Source of the DNA: Natrinema salinisoli
GTDB taxonomy: Archaea > Halobacteriota > Halobacteria > Halobacteriales > Natrialbaceae
Reading direction: 5' to 3'
Length of the DNA: 64,000 nucleotides
Assembly (NCBI RefSeq): GCF_020405205.1
Contig: NZ_CP084469.1
Coordinates: 3,472,001-3,536,000, forward strand
This document shows, piece after piece, positions 32,811 to 44,260 of the stretch (position 1 is the stretch's first letter; every line of letters begins with the position of its first letter). Position numbers and translations under genes: made by a program. Below the pieces are notes generated by a model. That model saw only the letters and a program-made list of their open reading frames with translations. It was not told where the DNA came from and made no database searches.

Positions 32811-34092
32811 ATGGCTTCCGAAGAAAGAAACGGCTTTTTGCATTTCCTTCGTGGGTCGTCTGTGTCGTCATGATCGCAAATCTCCCCCCGCTGATCGGGG
32901 TAGCGGGGTTCCAGTGGGGAGTGACTGAGTTGTTGGTTGTCTACTGGGTCGAAGCCGTGGTCGGCACCATCGTCGGTATTGCAAAAACGTTTCCGACCCG
33001 ACTCGTAGACACCCCACTGCCAGAGCCACGTTCCAAGCCGTTGCTCAAGAGCCGACATGGAACACTCAGTATGGGGCCTCTCACAGGCTATGTTCGAAAC
33101 GCGTCAGTTGTTGGTGCTCAGTTAGGGTTTCTATTCGCTTTTTGCATTTCAGGGCTCGCGCTGTTCGTTCCGTCATCTTCAGTCTACTATTCATCACACG
33201 AGACGGTCGAGAGCGTTGCAGTCATCGCTGGCATCCTGGCGGGGACACATTTCTTGACCGCAAAGGTATACTTTGACGAGCAACGTACGAGCGAGCCCCA
33301 GCGAGGCAGGCGTTTCAATCGTGGTTCAGGACCGGCGTAGGCGTTACTCTTCTCGTTGTCTTATTGTGGCTTCGAGATGGGGATATCACCGGTTCCGGAC
33401 TGTCATACATACTCGTTGCCGGAAAAATCGCGATGACGTTGTTGTTCCGGTGTCATGACAGGAACCGGTTCGAGGTGACCGAACACGACGTGAACCCGTT
33501 CGAAGACCAGACCGGTGGTGGGTTAGACTTCCAGGCTGTTGGCGTGACGGCCACTACACTACCTCGTGTGGAGCGACCGACTAGGCAGCCGCAAGCGACG
33601 GTCCGTCATAGTATCTGGCGGATTCTCGGAGTTAGCCCGATTCTCGGGCTATTAATTTCTCGTACTGGGGAAGCCATCTTCTTCCTTATCTTCGCACTCT
33701 TTACTCTCGTAGTGGACGTTCAACTGATCCTCCCACTTATTTCGTTCACTACTGCACTGGTGTTCGCTGTGGTCCCCGTATTGGTGTTCATATTACCACG
33801 ACACGCGACTCTGGTGTACGAGTTCTACGACGAGCAACTGGTCTGTCACGATCACTGGCTCGAGGAACCGGTCTGGCGACTCGCATACGAGGATATGACG
33901 GGAGTGTCCCTCGAACGCGGGATCGATGCCTGGATTGGGGGATACGGAACGGTGGTCATCGAGACGGACGACGGTCCACCCGCCCGGCTGTCGTATCTCC
34001 GGGACTACGACGAGGTTACCGACCGTCTCGAGCGGGTTATTGAGAGGGAATCAGGGCAGTATTCGGGGGTGAACTACCACGATTCGCATTGA
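32811..34092 (+). pseudogene. DUF6498 membrane protein, frameshifted
   Basis: Two reading frames together make one DUF6498-type protein. The N-terminal half (MIANLPPLIGVAGFQWG at 32870 onward, with VYWVEAVVGTIVGIAKT) is in one frame until a stop at 33340. The continuation (QAFQSWFRTGVGVTLLVV...WLRDGDITGSGLSY) is in another frame starting before 33301, so a shift occurs at about 33280-33300. A second shift may lie near the T-run at 32835-32839, since MASEERNG at 32811 fits the protein start in a third frame. The C-terminal half has three membrane helices and a cytoplasmic tail. Lower GC than its neighbours. An assembly indel is the alternative. Confidence 0.65.
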
Positions 34093-34240
34093 ACGGCCGC
34101 TAGAGTGGCGATCCGGGTCTCGTCCGTTTCGGGGTGTTCGTACCGAAGCTTCAGGTGATTCCCCTTCGGTCGACCGGTCTGTAGCCGTGATCCTGCAGGA
34201 CGTTCGCGATTTCCTGTCCGGAGAACGTCGTCCGAACCAT
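34074..34240 (-). pseudogene. HicA toxin remnant
   Basis: MVRTTFSGQEIANVLQDHGY, then RPVDRRG, is the N-terminal half of a HicA mRNA interferase (in intact HicA, GSHVxLR with the catalytic His). After the G-run around 34154-34167 the frame shifts: the next frame reads NHLKLRYEHPETDETRIATL, the expected continuation, with His in the catalytic position. No HicA-like end follows, so the tail is also lost. It overlaps the DUF6498 end on the other strand. Non-functional as read. Confidence 0.6.
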
Positions 34241-34254
34241 TTACTGTATGAACT

Positions 34255-34425
34255 CAGGGCGTTCTTTCTCTCCGCTTGCATCGGAATCGAGCTCTTATTC
34301 CTCGAGGTCTACGTCGGTGACCGGCTCACCACCCTCCCCTCGTGCAACTCGAGGGCCTCCGCGAGCATCGCCAGCGCTTCGGACTTGGTCTCTCCGAACG
34401 ATGCTATACCGGTCTCGAGATGGAA
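34255..34425 (-). pseudogene. HicB antitoxin remnant
   Basis: FHLETGIASFGETKSEALAM followed by LAEALELHEG is the core of a HicB antitoxin. The frame then shifts in a G-run near 34332-34340 to GGEPVTDVDLEE, a typical HicB end, which meets a TAA stop before ELDSDASGE. An in-frame stop also sits directly before FHLETG, so the N-terminus is missing. The order antitoxin then toxin on the minus strand and the short spacing fit a former hicBA operon. Confidence 0.6.
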
Positions 34426-34503
34426 CTAATCGATGCGTATCCTCTCTAGTTCCATTCTATAAGTACGCAATCTCCACTGTCGCGTTGTGTGTTACTATCT
34501 ACC

Positions 34504-34533
34504 TTCGACGGTGCGGTTCGCAGGCCTTAAGTA
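34504..34533 (+). promoter_or_regulatory. rRNA promoter P1
   Basis: TTCGACGGTG at 34504 followed by TTAAGTA at 34528-34534 is the layout of halobacterial rRNA promoters (BRE-like TTCGA plus TATA). It lies about 300 bases before the 16S gene. Confidence 0.6.
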
Positions 34534-34607
34534 GTGATCCGGGACTATGAATAGATACGAAGGAAGAGGCGAGGTGCACGACGCACTTCGCCACCTTGGA
34601 TGGCTCG

Positions 34608-34630
34608 AGTCCGAAGGGGTTATGTACCCC
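34608..34630 (+). promoter_or_regulatory. rRNA promoter P2
   Basis: GTCCGAAGGGG followed by TTATGTACCCC at 34620-34630 matches the TTATGTACCCC core known from Halobacterium rRNA promoters. A second, tandem promoter for the operon about 110 bases after P1. Confidence 0.65.
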
Positions 34631-34703
34631 AGACGGACTACGAATACATCCGCAAGAGATGAGGATTCCACCCCTGCGGTCCGCCGTACAGATGGGATCT
34701 GAT

Positions 34704-34750
34704 GTTAGCCTTGGTAGTTCGGTGACGCCCGATCGGTCGACGATCAACGT
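34704..34750 (+). other. Pre-16S processing stem, 5' arm
   Basis: GTTAGCCTTGGTAGTTC ... GATCGGTCGACGATCAACGT is complementary to 36375-36430 downstream of 16S. Together they form the long stem cut by the archaeal splicing endonuclease at a bulge-helix-bulge during release of pre-16S. Confidence 0.7.
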
Positions 34751-34835
34751 GTCATCGAACGTGGACCATTATGTGTGAGTGTGTATCAACATTCACCGCC
34801 AACAGACCCTCCCCTCACGGGGAGTAACATATAGC

Positions 34836-36308
<1,473 letters not shown>

Positions 36309-36374
36309 ACAGACCGGGATCAGGCCGTCGTGCCTGACCCACCTTGACTCGTGGCGCTTTGCGCCACGCAGTCC

Positions 36375-36430
36375 ACGTTCGATCGACCAGCGTTCGGCCG
36401 ATCGGGCACCTTTGAACTACCGAGGCTAAC
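36375..36430 (+). other. Pre-16S processing stem, 3' arm
   Basis: ACGTTCGATCGACC ... GAACTACCGAGGCTAAC pairs with the leader at 34704-34750. The base-pairing is nearly continuous, with an internal bulge of about ten bases on this side. Confidence 0.7.
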
Positions 36431-36465
36431 ACAATACGCTCTGTCCGCCCATCGTGGGCGGACGT

Positions 36466-36537
36466 GGGCCCATAGCTCAGTGGTAGAGTGCCTCCTTTGC
36501 AAGGAGGATGCCCAGGGTTCGAATCCCTGTGGGTCCA
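36466..36537 (+). tRNA. tRNA-Ala (anticodon TGC) in the rRNA spacer
   Basis: Acceptor GGGCCCA pairs with TGGGTCC (one G-T), anticodon loop TTTGCAA between CCTCC and GGAGG, T-arm CAGGG-TTCGAAT-CCCTG, discriminator A. Spacer tRNA-Ala(TGC) between 16S and 23S is standard in Euryarchaeota. Confidence 0.97.
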
Positions 36538-36675
36538 TGTCTCGGAGGAAATCTCGGATCGTGCCCCTTAAGTGGGAGACGGCCCGACGATTGAATCCGA
36601 ACGAACCGATGCACCACCCCGTGTAAACGCGGGTGGGAAGGGTTAATGCATGCCGCGTCTACGGCGTGCAGATGA

Positions 36676-36717
36676 GACCGTGTGTACGTGTAGTCCAGGC
36701 GTCCACTGGACCCGTTC
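36676..36717 (+). other. Pre-23S processing stem, 5' arm
   Basis: GACCGTGTGTACGTGTAGTC ... ACTGGACCCGTTC is complementary to 39715-39757 after 23S, forming the second bulge-helix-bulge processing stem of the operon. Confidence 0.7.
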
Positions 36718-36768
36718 CCGGGTCACTACGTGGTCGTAACATCCGTTACGACTGCCGATCCGATGAAC

Positions 36769-39682
<2,914 letters not shown>

Positions 39683-39714
39683 TCATACTACATCGCATTG
39701 GATCCGTGACGCGA

Positions 39715-39757
39715 GAACGGGTCCGGACGCAAACTGGACTACACGTATACTACGGTC
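39715..39757 (+). other. Pre-23S processing stem, 3' arm
   Basis: GAACGGGTCCGGACGC ... ACTGGACTACACGTATACTA pairs with 36676-36717 and ends just before the first 5S tRNA-like element. Confidence 0.7.
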
Positions 39758-39770
39758 TTGGACACACCGA

Positions 39771-39811
39771 CCGATATTGGTATCACAACGGTTCGATCCC
39801 GTTGATCGGCA
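39771..39811 (+). ncRNA. tRNA-like minihelix before the first 5S
   Basis: CCGAT pairs with ATCGG and encloses a T-arm-like hairpin AACGG-TTCGATC-CCGTT; a C and an A, like a discriminator, precede the 5S. In Haloferax volcanii such t-elements let tRNase Z cut the 5S 5' end. Here the cut would leave 5S starting TTACGGCGG. Confidence 0.7.
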
Positions 39812-39933
39812 TTACGGCGGCCACAGCGGCGAGGTTCCTCCCGTACCCATCCCGAACACGGAAGATAAGCTCGCCTGCGTTACGATCAGTACTGGAGTGG
39901 GCGACCCTCTGGGAAATTCGTTTCGCCGCCACC
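39812..39933 (+). rRNA. 5S ribosomal RNA, copy 1
   Basis: 122 nt. Helix I is GGCGGC (39816-39821) with GCCGCC (39925-39930). Conserved core CCCGTACCCATCCCGAACAC and AGTACTGGAGTG are present, and a GCGA tetraloop at 39901-39904 is closed by G39900-C39905. It lies in the usual position after 23S. Confidence 0.95.
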
Positions 39934-39961
39934 ACTCATATCGACCAATATGGTCGAGCGA

Positions 39962-40002
39962 CCGATCGTGGTCTAACGGCGGTTCGATTCCGCCGATCGG
40001 CA
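39962..40002 (+). ncRNA. tRNA-like minihelix before the second 5S
   Basis: CCGAT (39962-39966) pairs with ATCGG (39996-40000) around a T-arm hairpin CGGCGG-TTCGATT-CCGCCG. It has the same architecture as the first element but a different T-stem sequence, so structure rather than sequence is kept. A short hairpin CGACCA-ATA-TGGTCG precedes it. Confidence 0.7.
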
Positions 40003-40124
40003 TTACAGCGGCCACAGTGGCGAGGTTCCTCCCGTACCCATCCCGAACACGGAAGATAAGCTCGCCTACGTTTCGGTCAGTACTGGAGTGCGCGAGCCTC
40101 TGGGAACCCCGATTCGCCGCTTCC
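40003..40124 (+). rRNA. 5S ribosomal RNA, copy 2
   Basis: 122 nt, in tandem with copy 1 at a repeat distance of 191 bases. Many substitutions, several compensatory: helix I AGCGGC/GCCGCT replaces GGCGGC/GCCGCC, and C40091-G40096 replaces the G-C pair closing the GCGA loop. Both copies therefore look functional. The slot is often taken by tRNA-Cys in other haloarchaeal operons. Confidence 0.93.
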
Positions 40125-40137
40125 ACTCATACTTACA

Positions 40138-40165
40138 CCCACACAGCAACTGCTGTGTGGGTTTT
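40138..40165 (+). terminator. rRNA operon terminator
   Basis: CCCACACAGC-AACT-GCTGTGTGGG is a perfect 10-bp hairpin immediately followed by TTTT and a further T-rich stretch, 14 bases after the second 5S. Confidence 0.8.
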
Positions 40166-40241
40166 GCTATTTATTTCGTTTCAGTAGCGCCGCCACTCAC
40201 ATTTCAACGGGTTTGGGAATAAAAGCCGGAGTCGCTACAGC

Positions 40242-41588
40242 TTAGACCAGTTCGATGACGTTACCGTTCGAGGTAACGTGCAGGTCGCGTCCGAGCTTGT
40301 AGCCACGGTTGGATGCCAGTTCGACGTACCCCGAGAATCCGCTCATGTCCTGATGGGCTGGGATGATATGCTCGGGTTGCAGTGCATCGAGCATCTCGTA
40401 GTGACCTTCCTGACAGAGGTGGCCGGAGACGTGGATGTCGTCGTAGATGCGTGCACCCTGCATGCGGAGTAGCTTTTCGGCCTGGTAGCGTTGGCCCTCG
40501 TTCGTCGGCTCCGGAATCACGCGAGCCGAGAAGACGACCTTGTCGCCGTCTTCCAGCTCGTACGGCGTTTCGCCGCGACCCATCCGTGTGAGCGTTGCGC
40601 GAGGCTCACCTTGATGGCCGGTGACGACGGGCAGGAAGTTCTCCTTGCCTTCGTTCATAATGCGCTCGAACGTCTGTTCGATGGATTGGCGGTAGCCGAC
40701 CATCTCGACGTCGGAGGGGAAGTCGATCCCGATCTGTTTCGCGGTCCCGGAGTACGTCTCCATCGAGCGGCCGAGGAGGATCGGCGTCCGATCGATGTCG
40801 CGAGCGAATTCGATCAGCGATTTCACGCGAGCGATGTGGCTCGAGAAGGTCGTCGCGACGATGCCGCCGTCGTAGTCCTCCATGCTGTAGAGGACGTCTC
40901 GGAGGTGTTCGCGGGCGACGTTTTCGGAGGGGGTACGTCCCTTCTTGTTCGCGTTGGTACAGTCTTCGATGTAACAGAGGACCCCCTCGCCTTCGCGGCC
41001 GATTTCATGGAACCGCTCCATGTCGATCGGGTCGCCGATGACGGGCGTGTGATCCATCCGTTTGTCGAGTCCGTAGACGACGGCGCCTTCGGGGGTGTGG
41101 AGAACGGGGTTGATCGCCTGGACGATCGAGTGGGTGACGTTGACGAACTCGAGCTCGACCGCGCCGGTGTCGCCGATCGACATCGTTTCGCCGGCGTCCA
41201 TCTTGACGAGTTCGTTATCGGTGTTGAACTTGCCTTCTTCCTCGAGTTCGCCTTGGACCAGCTCGATCGTGAACGGCGTCGCGACGATGGGTGCGTCGTA
41301 TCGGTGTGCGAGTTTGCTGATCGCACCGATGTGGTCGAGGTGGCCGTGGGTGGGGACGATCGCTTTGACGTCTCCCTCGAGGTCGCTCATGATCCGATCG
41401 TCCGGGATAGCGCCCATATCGATCAGGTCGAGACTGTGCATCCCTTCGGTTCGGATGTTGTCGTGAATGAGGACCTTCGACAGGTTGAGCCCCATATCGA
41501 AGATCACAATGTCGTCACCGGCGCGGACAGCCGTCATCTGTCGCCCGACTTCCTCGTAGCCGCCAATTGTCGCAATTTCAATTTCCAT
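40242..41588 (-). CDS. rnj: Ribonuclease J
   Basis: 448 residues, beta-CASP metallo-beta-lactamase. The metal motif is [10 protein letters not shown] (H81, H83, D85, H86); later motifs are [55 protein letters not shown] and the C-terminal [28 protein letters not shown]. Archaeal RNase J is a 5'-3' exoribonuclease in mRNA and rRNA turnover; in Haloferax the homologue is essential by report. It is convergent with the rRNA operon, 77 bases from its terminator, and starts at a well-supported ATG. Confidence 0.96.
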   Translation of the reverse strand: MEIEIATIGGYEEVGRQMTAVRAGDDIVIFDMGLNLSKVLIHDNIRTEGMHSLDLIDMGAIPDDRIMSDLEGDVKAIVPTHGHLDHIGAISKLAHRYDAPIVATPFTIELVQGELEEEGKFNTDNELVKMDAGETMSIGDTGAVELEFVNVTHSIVQAINPVLHTPEGAVVYGLDKRMDHTPVIGDPIDMERFHEIGREGEGVLCYIEDCTNANKKGRTPSENVAREHLRDVLYSMEDYDGGIVATTFSSHIARVKSLIEFARDIDRTPILLGRSMETYSGTAKQIGIDFPSDVEMVGYRQSIEQTFERIMNEGKENFLPVVTGHQGEPRATLTRMGRGETPYELEDGDKVVFSARVIPEPTNEGQRYQAEKLLRMQGARIYDDIHVSGHLCQEGHYEMLDALQPEHIIPAHQDMSGFSGYVELASNRGYKLGRDLHVTSNGNVIELV

Positions 41589-42146
41589 GGGTAGGGCCGA
41601 TCATAGCAGTCCTGTGGACAGTCGTGCAGCCGGAGGGGCTGCTGGGAGAGACGTCTTCCGACGTGAGTACGGCTTCGATCACGTCCTCGGTGGGTCGAAT
41701 CGAAGGCCAGTCCCAACTGTGCCAGGGACAGCGCCTATTTCGGTTAGTGAATCAACGACTCTCCCGACGTAAGTAGTTCTGGGTTTCAAACTGAAGGCAA
41801 CGAATCGGGATATCTCGAGGGACTGTTCCCAGTGGCTTCCAGTCACTATCGTCGCCACCGTAGTCACTACACATCGAATCACACGACGGCGGTGCGAGTA
41901 GTGTGCTACCCGTTTCGGCGGCTAGTGTATCAGTAGCGTACAGTGTTCGTCGCCGGAATCACATCGAGTGCGACTGTGAGATCACGCGTTCGAAGGGGTG
42001 GCGATTCGTACCAGGGGCTTCGCCGCTCGGGCGTCTGCTAGGCTGATCGGTGGGGGCAATATCGCTCTTGCCGTCGACCGTATTGCGTTATCGGCTGTTC
42101 GTGAAGTTGCTACCAGTGGCGGGTCACGGGACGGTGAGGCAATGAT
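41589..42146. other. Gene-poor region between RNase J and PadR
   Basis: 558 bases with no frame of convincing codon use on either strand. The RNase J promoter should lie in the first 60 bases (minus strand). Several short inverted repeats exist, none with a typical terminator or RNA fold that I can name. A decayed gene or an unrecognised small RNA is possible. Confidence 0.4.
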
Positions 42147-42422
42147 TTACGTTTCGATATACTCCTGTTCCCACTGTCGACGTTCCTCGATAGCCTGTTG
42201 GCCGCGATCGCTGATCTCGTAGTAGTTGGTCCGTCGATCGAGCTGCCCCTTTTCGACGAGGTCCTTGTTGACCAGCGTATCGAGATTCGGATATAATCGT
42301 CCGTGATTGATTTCACTATTGTAATACGTCTCGACTTCGTCTTTGACGTCCTGACCCGACGGTTGATCGGCCCCTGCGATCACGTACAGAAGGTCGCGTT
42401 GAAACCCTGTCAAATCGTCCAT
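42147..42422 (-). CDS. PadR-family transcriptional regulator
   Basis: 91 residues, a minimal winged helix. LTGFQRDLLYVIAGADQPSGQDVKDEVE is the PadR N-terminal helices, and NHGRLYPNLDTLVNKDLVEKG is the recognition helix and wing with the family GxLYPxLxxL pattern; YYEISDRGQQAIEERR follows. No effector domain. Such short PadR proteins are common in haloarchaea. A perfect 21-bp palindrome at 42529-42549, about 107-127 bases before its start, is a candidate binding site. Confidence 0.93.
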   Translation of the reverse strand: MDDLTGFQRDLLYVIAGADQPSGQDVKDEVETYYNSEINHGRLYPNLDTLVNKDLVEKGQLDRRTNYYEISDRGQQAIEERRQWEQEYIET

Positions 42423-42799
42423 TTTGTATCGGGTGGACGGACGGGAACCCGACTATTTGTTATCGATTTCGTATCAACTGTTTTCAGTACGTTCATCGAA
42501 GCTAACTGAGATAATCGTGATACCGTCTGTCGTTACGGTTAGTAACGACTGCCTACGTTCGATGAATTCGCTTCGTTACCAACCGGCTCGGTATCTCTAC
42601 CGGCAAACACACGAGGCAGATAGGGGAGAGTGATGGCGTATTCACTCGATACTCGAGGGCGACACGCGGACAGCGAGTGGCGTCACTCTCGAGGGGCCGG
42701 TCGTCGTGTCCGTTCGACACGGCTCTCGCTGGCAGTTAGGTAGCGTCCCGAAAAATGATAGTGATATGTGAAACCCGTTACCGAACGTAAAAAGCCGTA
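42423..42799. other. Intergenic region with palindrome
   Basis: 377 bases between the divergent sides of padR and the end of cspA. The only distinct element is the palindrome at 42529-42549. The remainder shows no gene or RNA. Confidence 0.4.
42529..42549. promoter_or_regulatory. Perfect palindrome upstream of padR
   Basis: GTCGTTAC-GGTTA-GTAACGAC: 8-bp arms with a five-base centre and no mismatch. Symmetry of this kind suits a dimeric winged-helix regulator such as PadR; autoregulation is an inference. Confidence 0.5.
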
Positions 42800-42994
42800 T
42801 TACAGGCGGGTGACGTTGGTGGCGCGGGGGCCCTTGGGGGCCTGTTCGATATCGAATTCGATGTCTGTGCCTTCTTCGAGGTCCGGACCGCCAACGTCTT
42901 CCATGTGGAAGAAAACGTCATCGTCCGCGTCGTCCGTCTCAATGAAACCGTAGCCGCCTGTGTCGTTGAAGAAATCAACGTTTCCTTTCGCCAT
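42800..42994 (-). CDS. cspA: Cold-shock domain protein
   Basis: 64 residues, one cold-shock domain. RNP1-like GGYGFIETDD and RNP2-like DVFFHMEDV are present, then GTDIEFDIEQAPKGPRATNVTRL. Unlike bacterial CspA the surface is very acidic, as in all haloarchaeal forms. It binds single-stranded RNA or DNA and may act as an RNA chaperone. A palindrome overlaps its core promoter at 43022-43039. Confidence 0.95.
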   Translation of the reverse strand: MAKGNVDFFNDTGGYGFIETDDADDDVFFHMEDVGGPDLEEGTDIEFDIEQAPKGPRATNVTRL

Positions 42995-43442
42995 TGCAAT
43001 TCAATCGAGGCCCGGGATACGTATAACAGTTGTGTTATAGATAATATGTCGAAACGAAATAATTCGAGCGTGGAATACGACAGTCGCTGTCCAGAATCCA
43101 GAGTTATCGCTAAGTCAGCGTTTGTTCGTCCGTCGACAAGGCTTAGCGGATGGTTCAACTCGCAATCCCCCCTTCAAGCGGGACAGTAGCTGTTTCGACG
43201 TCGAGACATCTCCTTCCACTGTAGGGTGAAAACAGACAAAGATGAGTCAATGCTCTCGAATAGTACCTATCTTCAATCGACCGTTCGTCCAGAACGATTC
43301 ACGAGCCAGTCGTACCCGTTTCGAGGGCTATTCGGCGGCCACAGCCTGTGTAACCCACGATAACAAATACCACTGTGGGTTATCTTCCTCGAGTAATAGC
43401 CGAATAGCATCGTTTAGGTGGATCCGATCGGTACGCGCCGGT
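42995..43442. other. Promoter region between cspA and the transporter
   Basis: 448 bases without a gene. It holds the cspA palindrome (43022-43039), a hairpin TAACCCAC/GTGGGTTA (43351-43382) and a TATA-like GTTTAGG near 43413, about 25-30 bases before the transporter ATG. Confidence 0.45.
43022..43039. promoter_or_regulatory. Palindrome over the cspA core promoter
   Basis: TATAACA-GTTG-TGTTATA is a perfect 18-bp palindrome 28-45 bases before the cspA start. It coincides with the expected TATA/BRE position, so a bound regulator would block or direct transcription. Confidence 0.5.
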
Positions 43443-44168
43443 ATGAGTCCGCGGCAGTCTCACACCGGGCCGACGGTCGCGCAGGTCGCGCTGATCGGTC
43501 TCTTCGTGACGGCGCTCGTAACGGCACAGTTGACCGCGTCGAAGGTACTGGCGTTCGAACTTCCGTTCGCGCTCCCGGTCGCGGGCGCACAGCTCGCGTT
43601 GCCCGGTGCGGCGCTCGCGTACGCGTTGACGTTCCTCGCGAGCGACTGCTACACCGAGCTGTACGGCCGGCGAGCGGGTCAGATCGTTGTCAACGTAGGG
43701 TTCGTCCTCAACTTCGTCGTCCTCGCGCTCGTCTGGTCGACGATCGCTGCGCCGGCCGCCGCCTCGAGCGTCGATCCCGGGGCGTTCGAGACGGTGCTCG
43801 GAGCGTCGACGAACGTGGTTCTCGGGAGCCTGTTGGCGTATCTCGTCAGCCAGAACTGGGACGTGCTCGTGTTCCACCGCATTCGGGAGTATACCGGCGC
43901 CGAGAAGCTCTGGCTCCGCAACATCGCGTCGACGGCGAGCAGCCAGGCGATCGATACCGTCATCTTCGTCTCGGTCGCGTTCGCCATCGCGCCCGCCGTC
44001 CTCGGTGTCGGTGTCGTGCTTCCGACGCCCGTCATCCTCTCGTTGATGGTCGGTCAGTACCTGCTGAAGCTCGCGATCGCCGTCCTCGACACGCCGATCG
44101 TCTACGCGATCGTCTCGGTCGTGCGCTCGCGCGAGGGACTGGTCACCGACGACGCATCGACTGCCTGA
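43443..44168 (+). CDS. yhhQ: Queuosine/archaeosine precursor transporter
   Basis: 241 residues with six predicted membrane helices. YhhQ (COG1738) landmarks: LTASKVLAFELPF, GAALAYALTFLASDCYTELYGRR with the conserved acidic pair, NWDVLVFHRIREYTG, LWLRNIASTASSQAIDTVIFV and the final YLLKLAIAVLDTPIVYAI. Bacterial members import queuosine precursors; in archaea the substrate is probably a 7-deazaguanine for archaeosine. A TATA-like element supports the ATG at 43443; the open frame extends 200 bases upstream without homology. Confidence 0.93.
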   Translation: MSPRQSHTGPTVAQVALIGLFVTALVTAQLTASKVLAFELPFALPVAGAQLALPGAALAYALTFLASDCYTELYGRRAGQIVVNVGFVLNFVVLALVWSTIAAPAAASSVDPGAFETVLGASTNVVLGSLLAYLVSQNWDVLVFHRIREYTGAEKLWLRNIASTASSQAIDTVIFVSVAFAIAPAVLGVGVVLPTPVILSLMVGQYLLKLAIAVLDTPIVYAIVSVVRSREGLVTDDASTA

Positions 44169-44260
44169 TTCCCCGCGTCTCGAGACGGTCTCTGCGAGCA
44201 GATCCTCGTCTCCGCGTTCCGAACGGGGAGCGTTTAGTAGCCCGCTCGAGAGGAGGAAGT

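Noticed and set aside
39771-40002. tRNA pseudogenes before the 5S genes
   Set aside because: Only acceptor and T-arm parts are present, with neither D- nor anticodon arm, at both positions. Both halves pair well, which matches the known t-elements of haloarchaeal 5S genes rather than decayed tRNAs.
43351-43382. PreQ1-type riboswitch upstream of the transporter
   Set aside because: The hairpin lies before the probable TATA box, lacks the preQ1 consensus, and the mRNA is probably leaderless.
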